Shown here in pieces: positions 48,681 through 60,784 of a stretch of 64,000 nucleotides of DNA. The position numbers and the translations under genes are program-made. The notes below the pieces were generated by a model. It had not been told where the DNA came from. It worked only from the letters and a program-made list of their open reading frames with translations, and did not search any database. The stretch's first letter is position 1. Every line of letters begins with the position of its first letter. Location of the stretch: the NCBI GenBank assembly GCA_964034945.1, contig OZ035962.1:10615789-10679788 (forward strand). Direction: 5' to 3'. This DNA is from Chrysopilus asiliformis. Its lineage: Eukaryota; Arthropoda; Insecta; Diptera; Rhagionidae.

Positions 48681-50100
48681 ATGTAAGAATCGGACTGACA
48701 AGAAGATTGTAATGAAATTGAAAACTGAAAATCCGGGATTTCTGAAAATTTCTTATTTCTTAATAGGGTTAACATATTGTGGAACCTCCAAGCAACGAAA
48801 CCTCTATAGAACGAAATTCTCTATGTAACGAAATTTTTCCCGAAACTTTGACTTAAGGAGAGATACACGAACAAAAACGCAGTCCCAAATGCTAGTAACC
48901 TTCCCAGAAATTTTCACCCAAAACGGTTTAAAACGAGCAAATATTCAAAAAGTTTCTATTCGTTTGTCCTATGGATCAAAAGCATAATAACTAAATGAAA
49001 TACGAATGCAAGAAATATTATTCAAAAAATCTATCAGACAATTGCGTTAAAAAAACATAAAAATCTAAGACCCACATATTTTGTCCTGATCAGTAATGCT
49101 TTAATAGAATCTATCAAAAAAATGTGACTTTACCAAATACGGAAACAAAAAACTTTAAAAGTATCGACTGCGTGTGTTGACATTGTAAGCAAGCCACACG
49201 CCATATTTGTTCCACAACATTGAACATATGGCAGCCAACGAATTCCATCTGAAACTACAACCGAAATCCCGGAATTAGATATTTATCAATTTAATCTGAA
49301 ATAAATTAAATTCTTAAAACAAAATAACCTGATAAGAAACTCACTGTCATTAATCATTGTATGGAAAACTATTAAAACTCAATTGAACTCGTTCTAAATT
49401 GTGCATTAAATATTCGAAATCGATCATGAATATATATTAGGCAACTCCAAACAACCCACATTTTTCTAACAATAAACAATTGTAGAGAGTGTAAAAAGAC
49501 AAAAAGAATTTAATTAATTGAGTTGTCTTTGGAGGCCGTCGCTTTTGTCAGTATTATATTATTCACGTCAAAAACACGAAAAAAATAAAAGTGTTACATG
49601 AAAAAAATTGAAGCATTAATAATGACCTACACTTTTTCTCATTAAAATTCTCTGACACAAAAAAGGAGGACTATTATCAGTTGAAAATGCCAAACAAACT
49701 GAAGGTACCTTTAGATCGATATCTTAAGATCTGCAATTTGATTCCTGCTGCTACCTAGTAGAGCCTCCAAAAAGTTCACACATCAATTTAGCTGACCTGG
49801 GGCTTGTTTTTTTCTTCAAGTATTTAGCTAGGTAGGTATTTCGTCTGCCTACGAGTCTACCTTCATTTCTATTTGATGGGCATCACGTTCTTCAGGTGAA
49901 CAATGTTGGGCAATTTTTGAAAAATCCACAAACGACTTTTACGTCACCTCGCCTTCTTGCACTTATGAATATCTTAAGATCGATCTTACCCGACGGACGA
50001 GATGAAAGATTAAAAAAAAATACACAACAGCTGTGGAAAAAGTTTTTTTTATTGGAATACCCAAAATGCTATTGTCGTATGTGCCAATACTCCCTTATAC
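48681..50100. other. Non-coding, with pogo-like end fragment
   Basis: Near 48775-48840, 'tattgtggaacctccaagcaacgaaacctctatagaacgaaattctctatgtaacgaaattt' resembles the iterated AACGAA termini of pogo/Tigger elements. No opposite end is seen, so it is probably a fragment. The remainder shows nothing. Confidence 0.4.
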
Positions 50101-50108
50101 CCTATAGA

Positions 50109-51014
50109 TAGGGTAACCATTTTTTTTTGTATGAATCCGTGACATATTATCGGTGCAGATCGCGTGGGGCGGAGGGAATGGGGACGACCAAGTGTACCGG
50201 AAGTTTTCGTGTTTCGAAATTAATCCTGAAAATTTTGAAAGCCAAATCAGATGGAAGAGGGTTTGTTCTAATTTTTGTTTTTTTTTTTTTGTTTATGATT
50301 ATATAAAAAGTGTTATGAGTGTTTAATGTTTGCCAAAATATAAACGAAAACTGCATCGCAACAAACATTATTATTAATAGTTATTTTATGAAATGCGCCA
50401 TAGGCGAATTTTTCAAGTGAAGGGGCAGTAATTTCTGAGGAAACTGCGCCGCAGGCGAATATTACTGGGTTTCAAGGACGATTTTTTCAGTAATTCAGAA
50501 ATTATAACAACATAATTTTGGGAAAAAAGTAATTCAGAAATTACAACAACATAAGTTTGGGAAAAAAGTTTAGTTTCAGGGACAGCCTGACTCTTCCACA
50601 CTGTGATAAAATTTTGTTACTATTTTACATCTACAATACAAGCAAACCGTCTTCCTTCTATCGTGAGTGTAAAATTACGCATCAACAAAATAATAAAAAA
50701 TAGTTTGATTTTTACTAATTTTTTGGAGTGGGTTTACGTAGATTTTGGGTAAAATTATAATGAAGGGCGTAGTAATTTACAATCACCCTATTAAGATTTT
50801 TTTATTGCCTGATTTAGAATCTCTTCTTTTTTGGGGCAGATTGAAACAGTTTTTGCGTAAACTTACGACAAGAATGCGGAGAACCAAACATTACGACTTT
50901 TTGGTGTATTTTTACTAACTAAATCGTAATTCTACAATGAATTTAACTGATTTTTAGAGTAATTTTCAACTAATTTTCTACATTACGGCCATTCCGGAAC
51001 GTATGGTCACCCTA
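50109..51014. mobile_element. Complete hAT-like non-autonomous element with 8 bp TSD
   Basis: A 906-base element begins TAGGGTAACC and ends with the near-inverse GGTCACCCTA. The 8 bases immediately outside are identical, CCTATAGA (50101-50108 and 51015-51022). An 8-base duplication with TAGGGTGACC-type termini is the hallmark of the hAT superfamily. Subterminally it has 'atgaatccgtgac' on the left and ATTCCGGAAC on the right, the decayed form of the ATTCCGGGA word of the family. CTGCGCCGCAGGCGAATATT near 50447 is the family's internal signature. There is no transposase frame. This copy defines a family whose remnants lie at 27993, 31600, 34790, 37075, 42385, 59854 and 61553. Confidence 0.88.
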
Positions 51015-51022
51015 CCTATAGA

Positions 51023-54000
51023 TCAATATGAGACATTCGCGCTAGTGGGAAACACATCAATTTCAGTGCGAATTGCGTGCAATTTAATCTTCCTCGTGAG
51101 AATCCAGGTGAGGGCGGCACTCGAGGCTTCAATCTTTGATCTCGATCGATTGTTGTGGAGATCATCAAATCGCTTTCAACGCGGCCATTCATTATTTTTG
51201 GTTTGATGGGTCATCGATAGGTAATAAACGTAAAATATAGTATTTTGTATTGCATGGGCTTCACTATCTAATCGAGGAATTCTTAAGATAAACGATCGTA
51301 GGGAGTATCTGAGGATCGTGCAGGTCATGGATGGATGGATGAGTGAAAGAATGTAAACAGATTATCTGTGGTAATAACTCCTATATGATGCTGGTATGAC
51401 GATTGTGTAACACTTTTTTTTATCTGATTAATTGAATGACCTAATGGAGAAGTATCTCATGTTTCGTTTGATTGCTTTGCAACGAAGAGCCCTGAATCGT
51501 ATACAGAACTCCGGTATTCGAATAAATTTGTCTTAATTTTAAGAAAATTTCGCAAGATCAACGATCGATGTCTAGTCGAATGGAATTCTGCATGATTCGC
51601 TGATGGTATTTAATCTAACCACTGGTGATGGTGTCCTCGAAGGGTGAAATGAATTCCTGCATAAACCTTTTTGTAATTATGAAATTATTAGACCGTTAAT
51701 GAAAACAAATACGTTTCGTTGCTTATCTAATGAAATGGGAAATTCATCTTGCCCTTGTTCTCTTAATAAATTTGATGGATGATTGAAGGTTGCAGACTGA
51801 TTTGCCATAATAAATTGCTTGATTATTAGGTACTTTGGAGATTGTTTTCATGCGTTTTCATACAATGTTGTTGTTGTTGTTGTTTTTTTTCACTTCCACG
51901 ATTGATGATACAAATTCAATGCGAAATTAACTGCTAATTTGTAATTATGGGAAAAATCACCAATTTAACTGTAAAGCGTTTTTCTCATTGTTGAACGATT
52001 GAAATATTTAGAATCATTAATTATTGTAATTTTAGTTGGCCATTGACTGATTCAAGGTAGTTATGTCGATTTACTCGTGCATTTCTATTCTAGGTTCATT
52101 GCTCAGTGAGTAAAAAAATATGTTTCTTTTTTTGATCTTTGAAGCAAAAAAGTGACAGCAGTAGGTAAATGCCAAATTAGTGAATGATCGAATATCTTAA
52201 TTAGTAGATAATTGCTAGTTTTCATGGCAATTCAGATAAAAATCAATAATTTTAACTTTCATAGCATGCTATTTGGCCTGCATTTAAGTGCATTTAGTAT
52301 TTGTTTTTTATACCAAACACGTAATTATATTTTCCATAATTTCAATTCTTTATTAATGAAAGCACGGAAATAGTTTTGACAGTTTTTCTACAACAAACTT
52401 TAAAATTATTTCCTTCTAACAACACCTAAGAAAATTTCACCAGACCAACAATCGATGTCTAGGCATATAAATAAGTGGCTGAATATGTCAAATATATTTA
52501 GGGAAATAAAATTTTGGATCATTACTTTAAAAAAGAAACTTCGAACAGGAAAATACATTGGATAAAAATGAGCCGCAGGCACATTTTTCCCTTGAAATAG
52601 TTAGTTTGTTTTTGTTCTTCCCTCATAAGTCTTGATCGACAGAACCGATTTAGAACTGGTTTTTGGCATTCGAATGGATATTACGGAAGATAGATTTTAG
52701 TGAATAAAAATTCACCTTTCTCCACTTTCTTCAAACTTTCTGTAGTACTATCTTATCATTCATTGGACCGGTTTCAGTCCCATTTTCACCATTCGGCTAG
52801 AAACGATGGAAAAAAGGTTTTAGTGCACAAGAATTTACCCTTCCTCCTCATTTTGAGCCCCCTCTCGTACATATTTTGGTTCACCGATCAGAGTTTACCA
52901 TTCTGTTGGTCTTGGAAATTATTTAACAAAATGGGAATCTAGAAATTCATTCTAAAATACAACATGGTCGAAGAACTCAAAACCCAATCGGATATTAAGA
53001 ACTATCTTTAAAATAAATTGAAAAAATGCGTATTACCAAATTTAAAGGAAAATTTTCGAGATATTTGAAAAAAAAATATTTTTTTACATATATTTCCCAA
53101 AATTAGCAGAGGAAAGTTTTGTGTTGATCCCAAATAATACTTTTTATATAGCAATCTATAATTTTTTACCCAAACACTTTGTGATTACACATTCGTCATT
53201 GTGAAATAAAAAAAAAGCTTTGGCTTTGAAATACGCAAAAAATCAATTAAGCTACATTTTGTCCAAAAATATCATAAATCTTTAGAAAGGTGTACAACAT
53301 GTAAATGACCAACTAAAAACTTGTAAAATAATTTATCTACTAAATAATTTATTACAGGAACTTGACAATTTTTAACTAATTCTCGCAGATAATTCCAAAT
53401 TTATTTTTGGGCTAAAACGTGACCAACAATAAAAATTTACATTGACCCGATATGGTTGTATGGGAAACCTACTACTTTTTACAACGAGAATCGAAATAAA
53501 TTGATTTAAATTTACTGTGAATGTATTATTTAGATCAGTTATTAAGTTTTTGTATTTCATGCCCTATTTATCACAAAAATCGCTATTTAATGGAAAGTTG
53601 GAATTAACGTAACTTTAGAACTTGATTCACATGACTAACTAAAATATTTAAATGCATTGTACACACCTTGAACATTTTAAATATTTAAATAGCGATGCTT
53701 ATTAAACATACAAATCATATACACATACTATGTTTAAGGTAAATCGAGCAAAAAAAACTACCTTCTATTGATTTTCTCCCACGGTCCTACTTTTAAGTGT
53801 CAGAAGATAAATTCACATCCTCAATTAAAAATAACCATTCACCAGCCAGCGTCATACAATTGATAGCTATCAGATATCAAAAAGACTTTCGAATCTCCAT
53901 TCTGATGGGCACCTGGGTAGAAAGACATGATTAACTACAGCTATGTACCAGATATGTGAATATCTTAATAAATAATTGTAGATAGATGACCACACCTGCT

Positions 54001-54177
54001 TTTAATTATAGAATTGATTGCAAACGTTTTACTAGAAGCAATCTTAATAAAGTTCATTACTCATCATTTACGTGATCAATATTCGCTAATTCCTTTTAAA
54101 GGTAGTTTCAATTTTGTAAAATCTGTTGCTAAGTATTTTTTTTATCAAAAAAGTAATATACTCAATGTGAGAATTAT
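51023..54177. other. Low-repeat intron stretch
   Basis: 51023-52330 looks unique and contains many ATCGATC/TAATTA words and a GTTGTTG microsatellite near 51868. A 35-base segment at 51541-51575 has a 31/35-identical copy at 52428-52462. 52560-52580 has an hAT-family word (GAGCCGCAGGCACATTT) and 52620-52900 is an inverted relative of the tandem array of 17705-18265. No exon is supported. Confidence 0.45.
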
Positions 54178-55190
54178 ATTGGGGTATATTAGATTCAGTA
54201 TACCGTTTATAACACATCGAACCAATCGTCGGGCACAACAATTATTTACATCAGCACTCAGAAAAATAATAAACCTGATCCAAGCCAACTTTTTCACAAG
54301 TCAACTCTGGCCTTAGCAGGCCGACGGACTGGTCAATTACATGACATTACGTCTTTAAAACACGTATCTCAGATTAACCCGTGCAGCCCTACTTTACTTG
54401 TAGCTTTAATTTTCGAATTTTTCCCGCCACAGGTTAACACATTTTTACATCTCCTAACGGTGGTGAACGCGCGCCTTGCATAGGGTAAATTTTCCTGCGG
54501 GAAGCTAATTATGCCGCACGCAAGTCATCGACTTTTACGCAATTTGTCCGAATGAGGGTGTTTGGTCCGACAAAAGATTTTGATTTTCGCATGTCCGTCC
54601 CTCTGTCCGTGAACACCGTAGCTTTCGAAGGAATTAAGCTAGAGACATAAAATTTTGTGCAGTTTGTCATAAATATCCAGGCTAAGCTCTTGAATGGGTA
54701 AAAACGGGCTATTCGTTAACCTTCTGCCTAAAAGAAATGAAACAGTTTTTTGCGATTTTCTTGAAAACGGTGAGTCAAATCGAAAAATTAATAGAGACGA
54801 AATGTGTTTAGAATATGATTTTACATAACTCATCTATACATCAAAATCCAGTTGAATTGCTCCTTCCCCCCTCCCCACATACAAATTGAATACTTTTTTC
54901 TGTTTTCTCAGAAAAAAGTCTTCAATTTGTATGTGGGGAGGGGGGAAAGAGTAAAACAACTGGATTGTCGTATCGAAGAATTTATAAAAACGAAATGTGT
55001 CTAAATATGATTTTACATAACCGACCCGATTGGATTTGGATGTATGGAATGTTATGTAAAATAATATTTTAAACACATTTCGTCTCTTCCACCATCTCCC
55101 ATATAAATGGATTTTTTTTCATGACCATTTTATCTGTCCTCATATAGAGTATTTGACAATTGGCCCCTGGAAATTGTAGCTTTTTTTATG
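54178..55190 (+). repeat. Dispersed repeat family B, copy 3, interrupted
   Basis: The left part 'attcagtataccgtttataacacatcgaaccaatcgtcgg' (54196-54235) and right part from GCATGTCCGTCC (54590) to 'cctcatatagagtatttgacaattggcccctgg' (55138-55170) follow the family layout. They are separated by about 330 bases starting CACTCAGAAAAATAAT (54257), an end of the MITE type at 8925. Within the right part an inverted duplication has arms near 54843-54900 and 54910-54966 (CCTCCCCACATACAAATTGA and its complement), and a second one involves TATGATTTTACATAAC and GTTATGTAAAAT near 55007-55065. Confidence 0.65.
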
Positions 55191-56100
55191 ATTTTAATCT
55201 AAATTTGGATCTGAATCGGAATTAATGCATAAAATTATCGTTTTAATCAAATGTTGCGGACTCCGAGGATCCACATAGAAACCGATTAATTAATGATAAG
55301 AAACGACATCTACCTGTTTGAGCGCGCGTGGGATGTCTTGGATGTTTCTTATAATAATAATTTAACAAAACTATTCATTTATTTAACCTGCCATTCCGTT
55401 AGATATTTCAATCGATTTGAAATTAACAATTGAACTCCCATAATGTTTAATCAACGACTGATAGACAGCGAGAGGGTGGAACATACAACTCGTTTCTTTC
55501 TTACGTAATAAAAATCAAAATAAGTTAATTGTGACATTCTCCATTTGATTTTTTTTTAGTACGGCTAAAATAGTGTATTGTTGTAGAATTGCTCCTCTCT
55601 GTGGCATTACGTGAAATTCAAATTGTTATATCAGGTAACAGCATCAGGCACAACCGTATACAATAATCACGAAATTTAGTTTAATTAAAAAGAATCAGCA
55701 ACCGAAGATGAATATGATTATAAGGTATGGAGGATGAAATGGAATTTTCCATTGAAAACTAAATAGAGGAGCTAAATGCTTATTGTAGTTGTATATTAGA
55801 CATTGTAGTCGCGAGCCGGCAATACTATTATTAACGTTGATAACAAAAAGATGGCGAAAAATCTGTGTTACAGTGTTATGGAAAATTTTATACAAATTGT
55901 GAGAACGGAACTTGTACGTTTCTTGATTTTAGATGATTATATCGTGGAAGGCGTTGTTTTATTAGCAAATAATTTCCTATAGGAAGAAAATTGTTAAAAA
56001 AAATTAGTTTGTAATTTAGATGAGAAATTTGAAATGTTATTCTAATTCCGAAATTAATTAACTCACGTTAAATGAAAAATTGTCTGAGTGGTCACTAATC
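55191..56100. other. Non-coding, no feature seen
   Basis: AT-rich DNA with no supported exon or repeat. Confidence 0.45.
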
Positions 56101-56535
56101 CAAGCAACCATTTGCAATTCAGGTTACAATGTGACCCTGGTCCCAACGTGTCGCTGGAAAATCCGTTTATGCGACGGTTGCTTTGTGACCGGTCACAATG
56201 AAAACGGTTGAAAATTAGTTATATTGTGATCGGTTACAAATTAATCGTTGCAAATCGGTTACTTTGAGACCGGTCACAAATAAACAAGTTGAAAATTAGT
56301 TACTTTGAGACCGCTTGCAAAAAAACCGGTTGTAAATTGGTTACATTCTGACCTGTTAAAAAATTAACCGTTGCAAATCGGTTACTTTGTGACCAGTCGC
56401 AAATTTGTTGTTATTTTTCGTTGTTTTTATCGTGTTCGTTTATAATTCACTTATAAACAGCGGTGTCAAAGTATAAATAGTTAACTTTGGATCAAGAAAA
56501 TCATATTTTCAGCGTCTTCTGATGTACACTTGGAA
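56101..56535 (+). repeat. Minisatellite-bearing dispersed repeat D, short copy
   Basis: Starts CAAGCAACCATTTGCAATTC, continues with degenerate tandem units of 'gttgcaaatcggttactttgtgaccggtcacaaa' through about 56400, then joins directly to 'ttatttttcgttgtttttatcgtgttcg' and ends near 'cttctgatgtacact'. It lacks the about 1.1 kb centre of the copy at 12158-13620 and so shows either the unexpanded form or a deletion derivative. A CTT microsatellite lies just beyond, at about 56601-56630. Confidence 0.78.
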
Positions 56536-56750
56536 TACTGAGTAGTTGTAGCTAGAGCAGGGCGCTAAAGGTATTTTCGGTCTTAAGTGTTGCCAAACGT
56601 CCTTCTTCTTCTTCTTCTTCATCTTCTTCACTTTATTTCTCTTCCTCAGGACGTGGAGACTTTTATTCATTGGCTTTTATTCATTAATCGAGTTGGAGAA
56701 TTTGCTCTACTATAAATGCTGGCGCTTTAACCGCTTCTAACCTGTTTCTT

Positions 56751-56998
56751 ACACACAGAGGAAAAAAAATCTGATTATTTAATAATAGGGAATCTGGACT
56801 ATTACTAAAATAGTTAATTTCAATTACAAAAATAGTATATTTAACCACAAAATTGTAAATTTTACTGCTAAATAGTTAAATTTATTAAGAAAATATCCGA
56901 TTTTGACAATTTTTGTAGTTGAAATTACCTATTTTAGTAAAAGTCACGATTCCCCATTATAAAATATTTAGATTTATTAGTATTTTTTCTCTATGTGT
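56751..56998. mobile_element. MITE related to 22141-22360
   Basis: Ends ACACACAGAGGAAAAAAAAT and TATTTTTTCTCTATGTGT are inverted. The interior again alternates AATAGTTAATTTCAATTACA with TTGTAGTTGAAATTACCTAT in mirrored order. About 248 bases; no coding capacity. Confidence 0.75.
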
Positions 56999-59853
56999 AA
57001 CATTGTGACAAAAAATTAATTACGTAAATTAGATACAATTCTTCAAGTATACAATATTTTGGACAATGAAGGCAATCAAATTTTATTTTTCTAGCTTCCT
57101 TAATAATTCAGTAGCCTCACAACACTGTTTTATTGCTCCAAAGTGTAATTCAATTATCCCCAATTGAAAACTATATCGATATCTTTTACGGTCACCGGGA
57201 TGTTTCAGATTTCGTATAAAAAATTATGTTTTTATTTAAACAAATATTTTATTTGTCAGGTTATAGTGTAAATTGTGCAGAAACATAGATTTTGTATAAG
57301 AAAGTGGTGTGCTGCTTACATCAGTTTTTTTTAGTTTTTGATTAAATTGAAGTTTTAATGTGGCCAAAAAATCTACGACTATTTATGGTGGTTTTATTTT
57401 CAATTTTGGACTTTACTCTTCCATTTTGGCCAACATTTCTAAGACAGTGATGAGTAATCTGCAGAAAGCCGGTGTGGAATATTTTTGTCAGAAATAAAAG
57501 AAGCTGATCGAAACAAAGTTATAACCAATTAGGAAGAGTTTGTAATCAATTAAGGAAATTTGATAATTTTTAGCAATTTTGGTTTAAAGCGAAAACTATC
57601 CGACCAAAAAAAAAAACTCCACATCGAAGATCACTCAAAATAATGCGAAATTCGAGACATATGAATATTCATAATAAATTGTAATTAACTTTATGTTGCT
57701 ACTGGCTTGTTGGGGGCCGCACAATTTATAAATTATGAAGGATTAAAAAAATAATGACCATAAAATCAACAAAATTAAAATTCTTCTTTGATTTCTGAAT
57801 TATACGAAACTGGATTCCAGACGGAAGAGTTTAAAAAATTGGTAAAGCATAAAATTCGAAGATTTGATTTCCGATTCAATAATTTGGATTTTTAAAAAAT
57901 TTAAATGCGTTCATCAAAATGAATCTCTTGGCGCATGAATTTAATTATCTTACGAGCAGCCCAGGTGATCTGTGGCTAACGAAAACTTTGGTAAAATTTA
58001 ATACGGAATTTCGTTGATTGACAGCAATATTTCTACTCTAATTCAATCAAATGATTGATTTAATTTGATTGCCAATGATGGCCATTTCTATTTAGCGGTT
58101 AAGTAACCTCAATCAAGGCTTCAACTCTTCACCACATCATTTATAGTTTGTAGTTGTTGAAATTCCGAGTTGAACCGCACTAAGAAGTTTTTTTTTCACT
58201 CTGGGTTTCTTGTTTTGCAGGTGACTTTGCATTTTTGACCGCGATTCAACCGGGAACTAAGTTATCTCCATGGCGATCAAAACATTTGCAACAATGCCTA
58301 ATAAGACACTTCCAAAGTGACTAAAAAGTTTGGGGGCTTCTTTCACTTACAGGTACTCAACACTTGTTGGATGTTAAAAGCACATGAGCTCATCTTTATT
58401 AAATTATTCGATGGTTTCAAATTTTTGACTGATTTCTAACTTGATTGTCAAGTAATTCTGCACTTATGAAAATTATTTTATTACGTCTTGATCGTAATCT
58501 GCCTGCGATTATCCTTCCTTCGTCTGCTTGGGTTGGTCAGCCGGATAGGTGAGAATTTCCTCAACTCGACTCGTTTATTTTAGGTGAGGTTCAATCGATC
58601 TTCCTGGTTGAATTTATTGGCACCACGATCGACTTAATGGCTGGCACCATGACAACACCTTCATTCATCGCAAATATTTAAAGAAAAACCCGCGAGATCC
58701 CATTGAATGCCAACCCATATGCCTCAGTTAGCAGCATAAAGCAATGGCCCGAGTCAATGCTTTATGATACAAAAATACTTTCGGACAGGTACAACAATTG
58801 CACATTAAACAAAACGGCCGAGGTTTTTCGTTGCTACAACACCTGCAGAATATTAATTAAGTCGTCCAACCTGAGCACATCAAAGATGGATCAAGATGGA
58901 TTTCGAGATGCAAAATGTCGTTTTCGATATTCTTGTATAGCTAAGATCTCTCATTTCTAGAAAGACGTTTTGAGCTTGAAGGAATCGCAGGCGGATAAAA
59001 CGCTTTCAAATATCAAAAGATCGCGATTGCAATCGCGATCTAAGGTGATGGCGGAGTTTTTCATTCTGTTGGAATTTACTTGATGTATAGCGAAAAAGAC
59101 GACGCGGCAGCCCAGGTACAAAAGGTGTGAATTCGTATTACGATCACGTTTTAAGAAGGAGAGGTGTTGAAGTTTGTAGTTCGCCTTTGGTTGCGTTGAA
59201 TTTTTATTGTTGAAAATTCTTACACCCATCACTTAATATTATGTAAGCATATTTAACCCATGAAGATCGTTTTTCGCTCGCAAATGTTTGTAAAATCATC
59301 GCGAAAGGAATTTTTTTCTGTTTATTATTGTTTCGTTTCCATCTTCACTTTTTTTCGCAAATCGAGGTACATAAGTGTGGGCTGAGGCGGCTGTGATTGA
59401 CGGATATTTAGTAAGTTCAGGGTTGGTCAATCAGATCTGGCTGAAATCAAGATGGATTTAAATCGTGTGGTAAGAATAGTTTGAATTTTCCATGAATAAT
59501 CCACCCAGGCTTAGTTGAAAATCGTTTGTTTTTTAATGGCATGCGTTTAGAAACAATTTTACGCATGTTTTTTGGAATTAATTCTCAATAAAATTTAAAA
59601 ACCCATCATTTTTGCTATAATAAGAAATATGAAACTTTTTGGAGTTTCGTTTAAAAAATCTCACCTCTTCTACCACCTGTTCAAGTAGTTTAATATTTTG
59701 TAGGAGGTCTGGCTATAGAAAAATATTGTTTATTTGTGAGCACAATTTTATTTTGCGTATTATGTTTTATCGTTTAATTTTAAAGACTTCTTGAGTCTGC
59801 CTACGAAAAGTGAATTTAAGATCCACATTTTTTACAAAACTGGAAGATAATTG
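56999..59853. other. Non-coding intron/intergenic
   Basis: No supported exon. 58000-59060 appears free of the local repeats and is slightly richer in GC. A perfect 24-base palindrome centred on GCGATTGCAATCGC lies at 59018-59041. The frame 58703-58960 has no recognisable similarity. Confidence 0.45.
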
Positions 59854-60160
59854 AGATGACCATATTTTTGGTACGAATCCGGGACAAATTACCGGTAAAT
59901 ATCGCGGAAAGGGAGGGGGGCGTCGTAAGGAAATTCTTATTGCTTCGAAATTAATTGTGAAAATCTTGGGAGTCCGATGAGAAGGGAAAGGGAATAGGTA
60001 TTTTTTGTTCTCAAAATATAACGAAAACTGCGCCGCAGTCAAAACTTTTAGAAACAAACATCTCATTATTGATTTTTTTAAATGAAAAGCACCGCAAAAT
60101 GCACCTTTTTTAAAGATTTTGAGGGCGCAGCTTTGGCTTATTGTTTGTTTTTAGTTAATT
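59854..60160. repeat. hAT-like family 5' fragment
   Basis: Begins 'gatgaccatatttttggtacgaatccgggacaaattaccggtaaatatcgcgg', a purine-rich 'gggaggggggcg' block and then CTGCGCCGCAGTCAAAACTT, paralleling 50109-50460. The right end is missing. The minus frame 59767-60066 is formed by this repeat. Confidence 0.65.
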
Positions 60161-60459
60161 TCGGGATTTTAAAAATTACTCGCCCCCCCTCTCCCTTTCA
60201 TCGACCATCTGTCCAGGGTTTGCACGAAAACATTTCTTGAAACAAGTAAGTTTTGGGAAAATCGGAAAATTCGTTTACAATTTTCTCAGAAAATCAGCGG
60301 ATTAGACTTTTTTTTTGATTTTACATTTCTTAATAAAACTCCAAACAATCCTGTCGGCGAAATGTTAGAGAAATCTCCGATTTATCAAATAACAAAAACA
60401 GCGCATCTTTTTCCATACTTTTCCGCCCATGACTGGTAAAGTTAACGAAGTATCTCAAA

Positions 60460-60481
60460 CCCCCCCCCCCCCCCCCCCCCC
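60460..60481. repeat. Poly(C) run of 22
   Basis: An uninterrupted C homopolymer, notable in AT-rich DNA. The length in the assembly may be inaccurate. Confidence 0.95.
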
Positions 60482-60713
60482 AATGTTTACGACGAAATTG
60501 ACAAGGATAATAACTTTTTAAATTGCATGAAATGAATTCAAATTGTCACTATATTTACTGCAATAATAAATATGTCTCCATTTGACCATCTCGTTATAAA
60601 TACGAAATTCTTTTTTTTTTTTTTGCAGCGTTATTTTCCTACATTTACTATTTAATATGCTATTCGCATGCAATTTATCACGATTTTCATTTCATAATTT
60701 TAACAATTGACAG

Positions 60714-60784
60714 TCTTGCAAACGTCAAATTGATAGACTATGGCTGGAACGTAAATTGCGACAAACTTTTCTCGTTATCCAAAT
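60714..60784 (+). CDS. Candidate exon with Tudor-like IDYG motif
   Basis: The upstream TTTTAACAATTGACAG gives a branch-point-like word and an AG acceptor; the downstream AAAT is followed by GTAAGTAAG, a near-ideal donor. The 71-base stretch reads, in the frame where its first T closes a codon, LANVKLIDYGWNVNCDKLF then SLSK. The 'V-K-L-I-D-Y-G' pattern followed by a hydrophobic L..L pair resembles the central strands of Tudor domains, which bind methylated arginine in RNA-granule proteins. A kinase DFG-type segment or a COMM-domain core (L-I-D-x-x-W) are alternatives. The frame actually stays open further left, to a strong T-tract acceptor at 60628, which would give a 156-base phase 1-1 exon, but that extra peptide looks like translated AT-rich DNA. 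No partner exon is recognised on either side. Treat as tentative. Confidence 0.33.

Noticed and set aside
58703..58960. 85-residue frame as a gene
   Set aside because: No recognisable family and no promoter or splice partner; composition is ordinary for this DNA.
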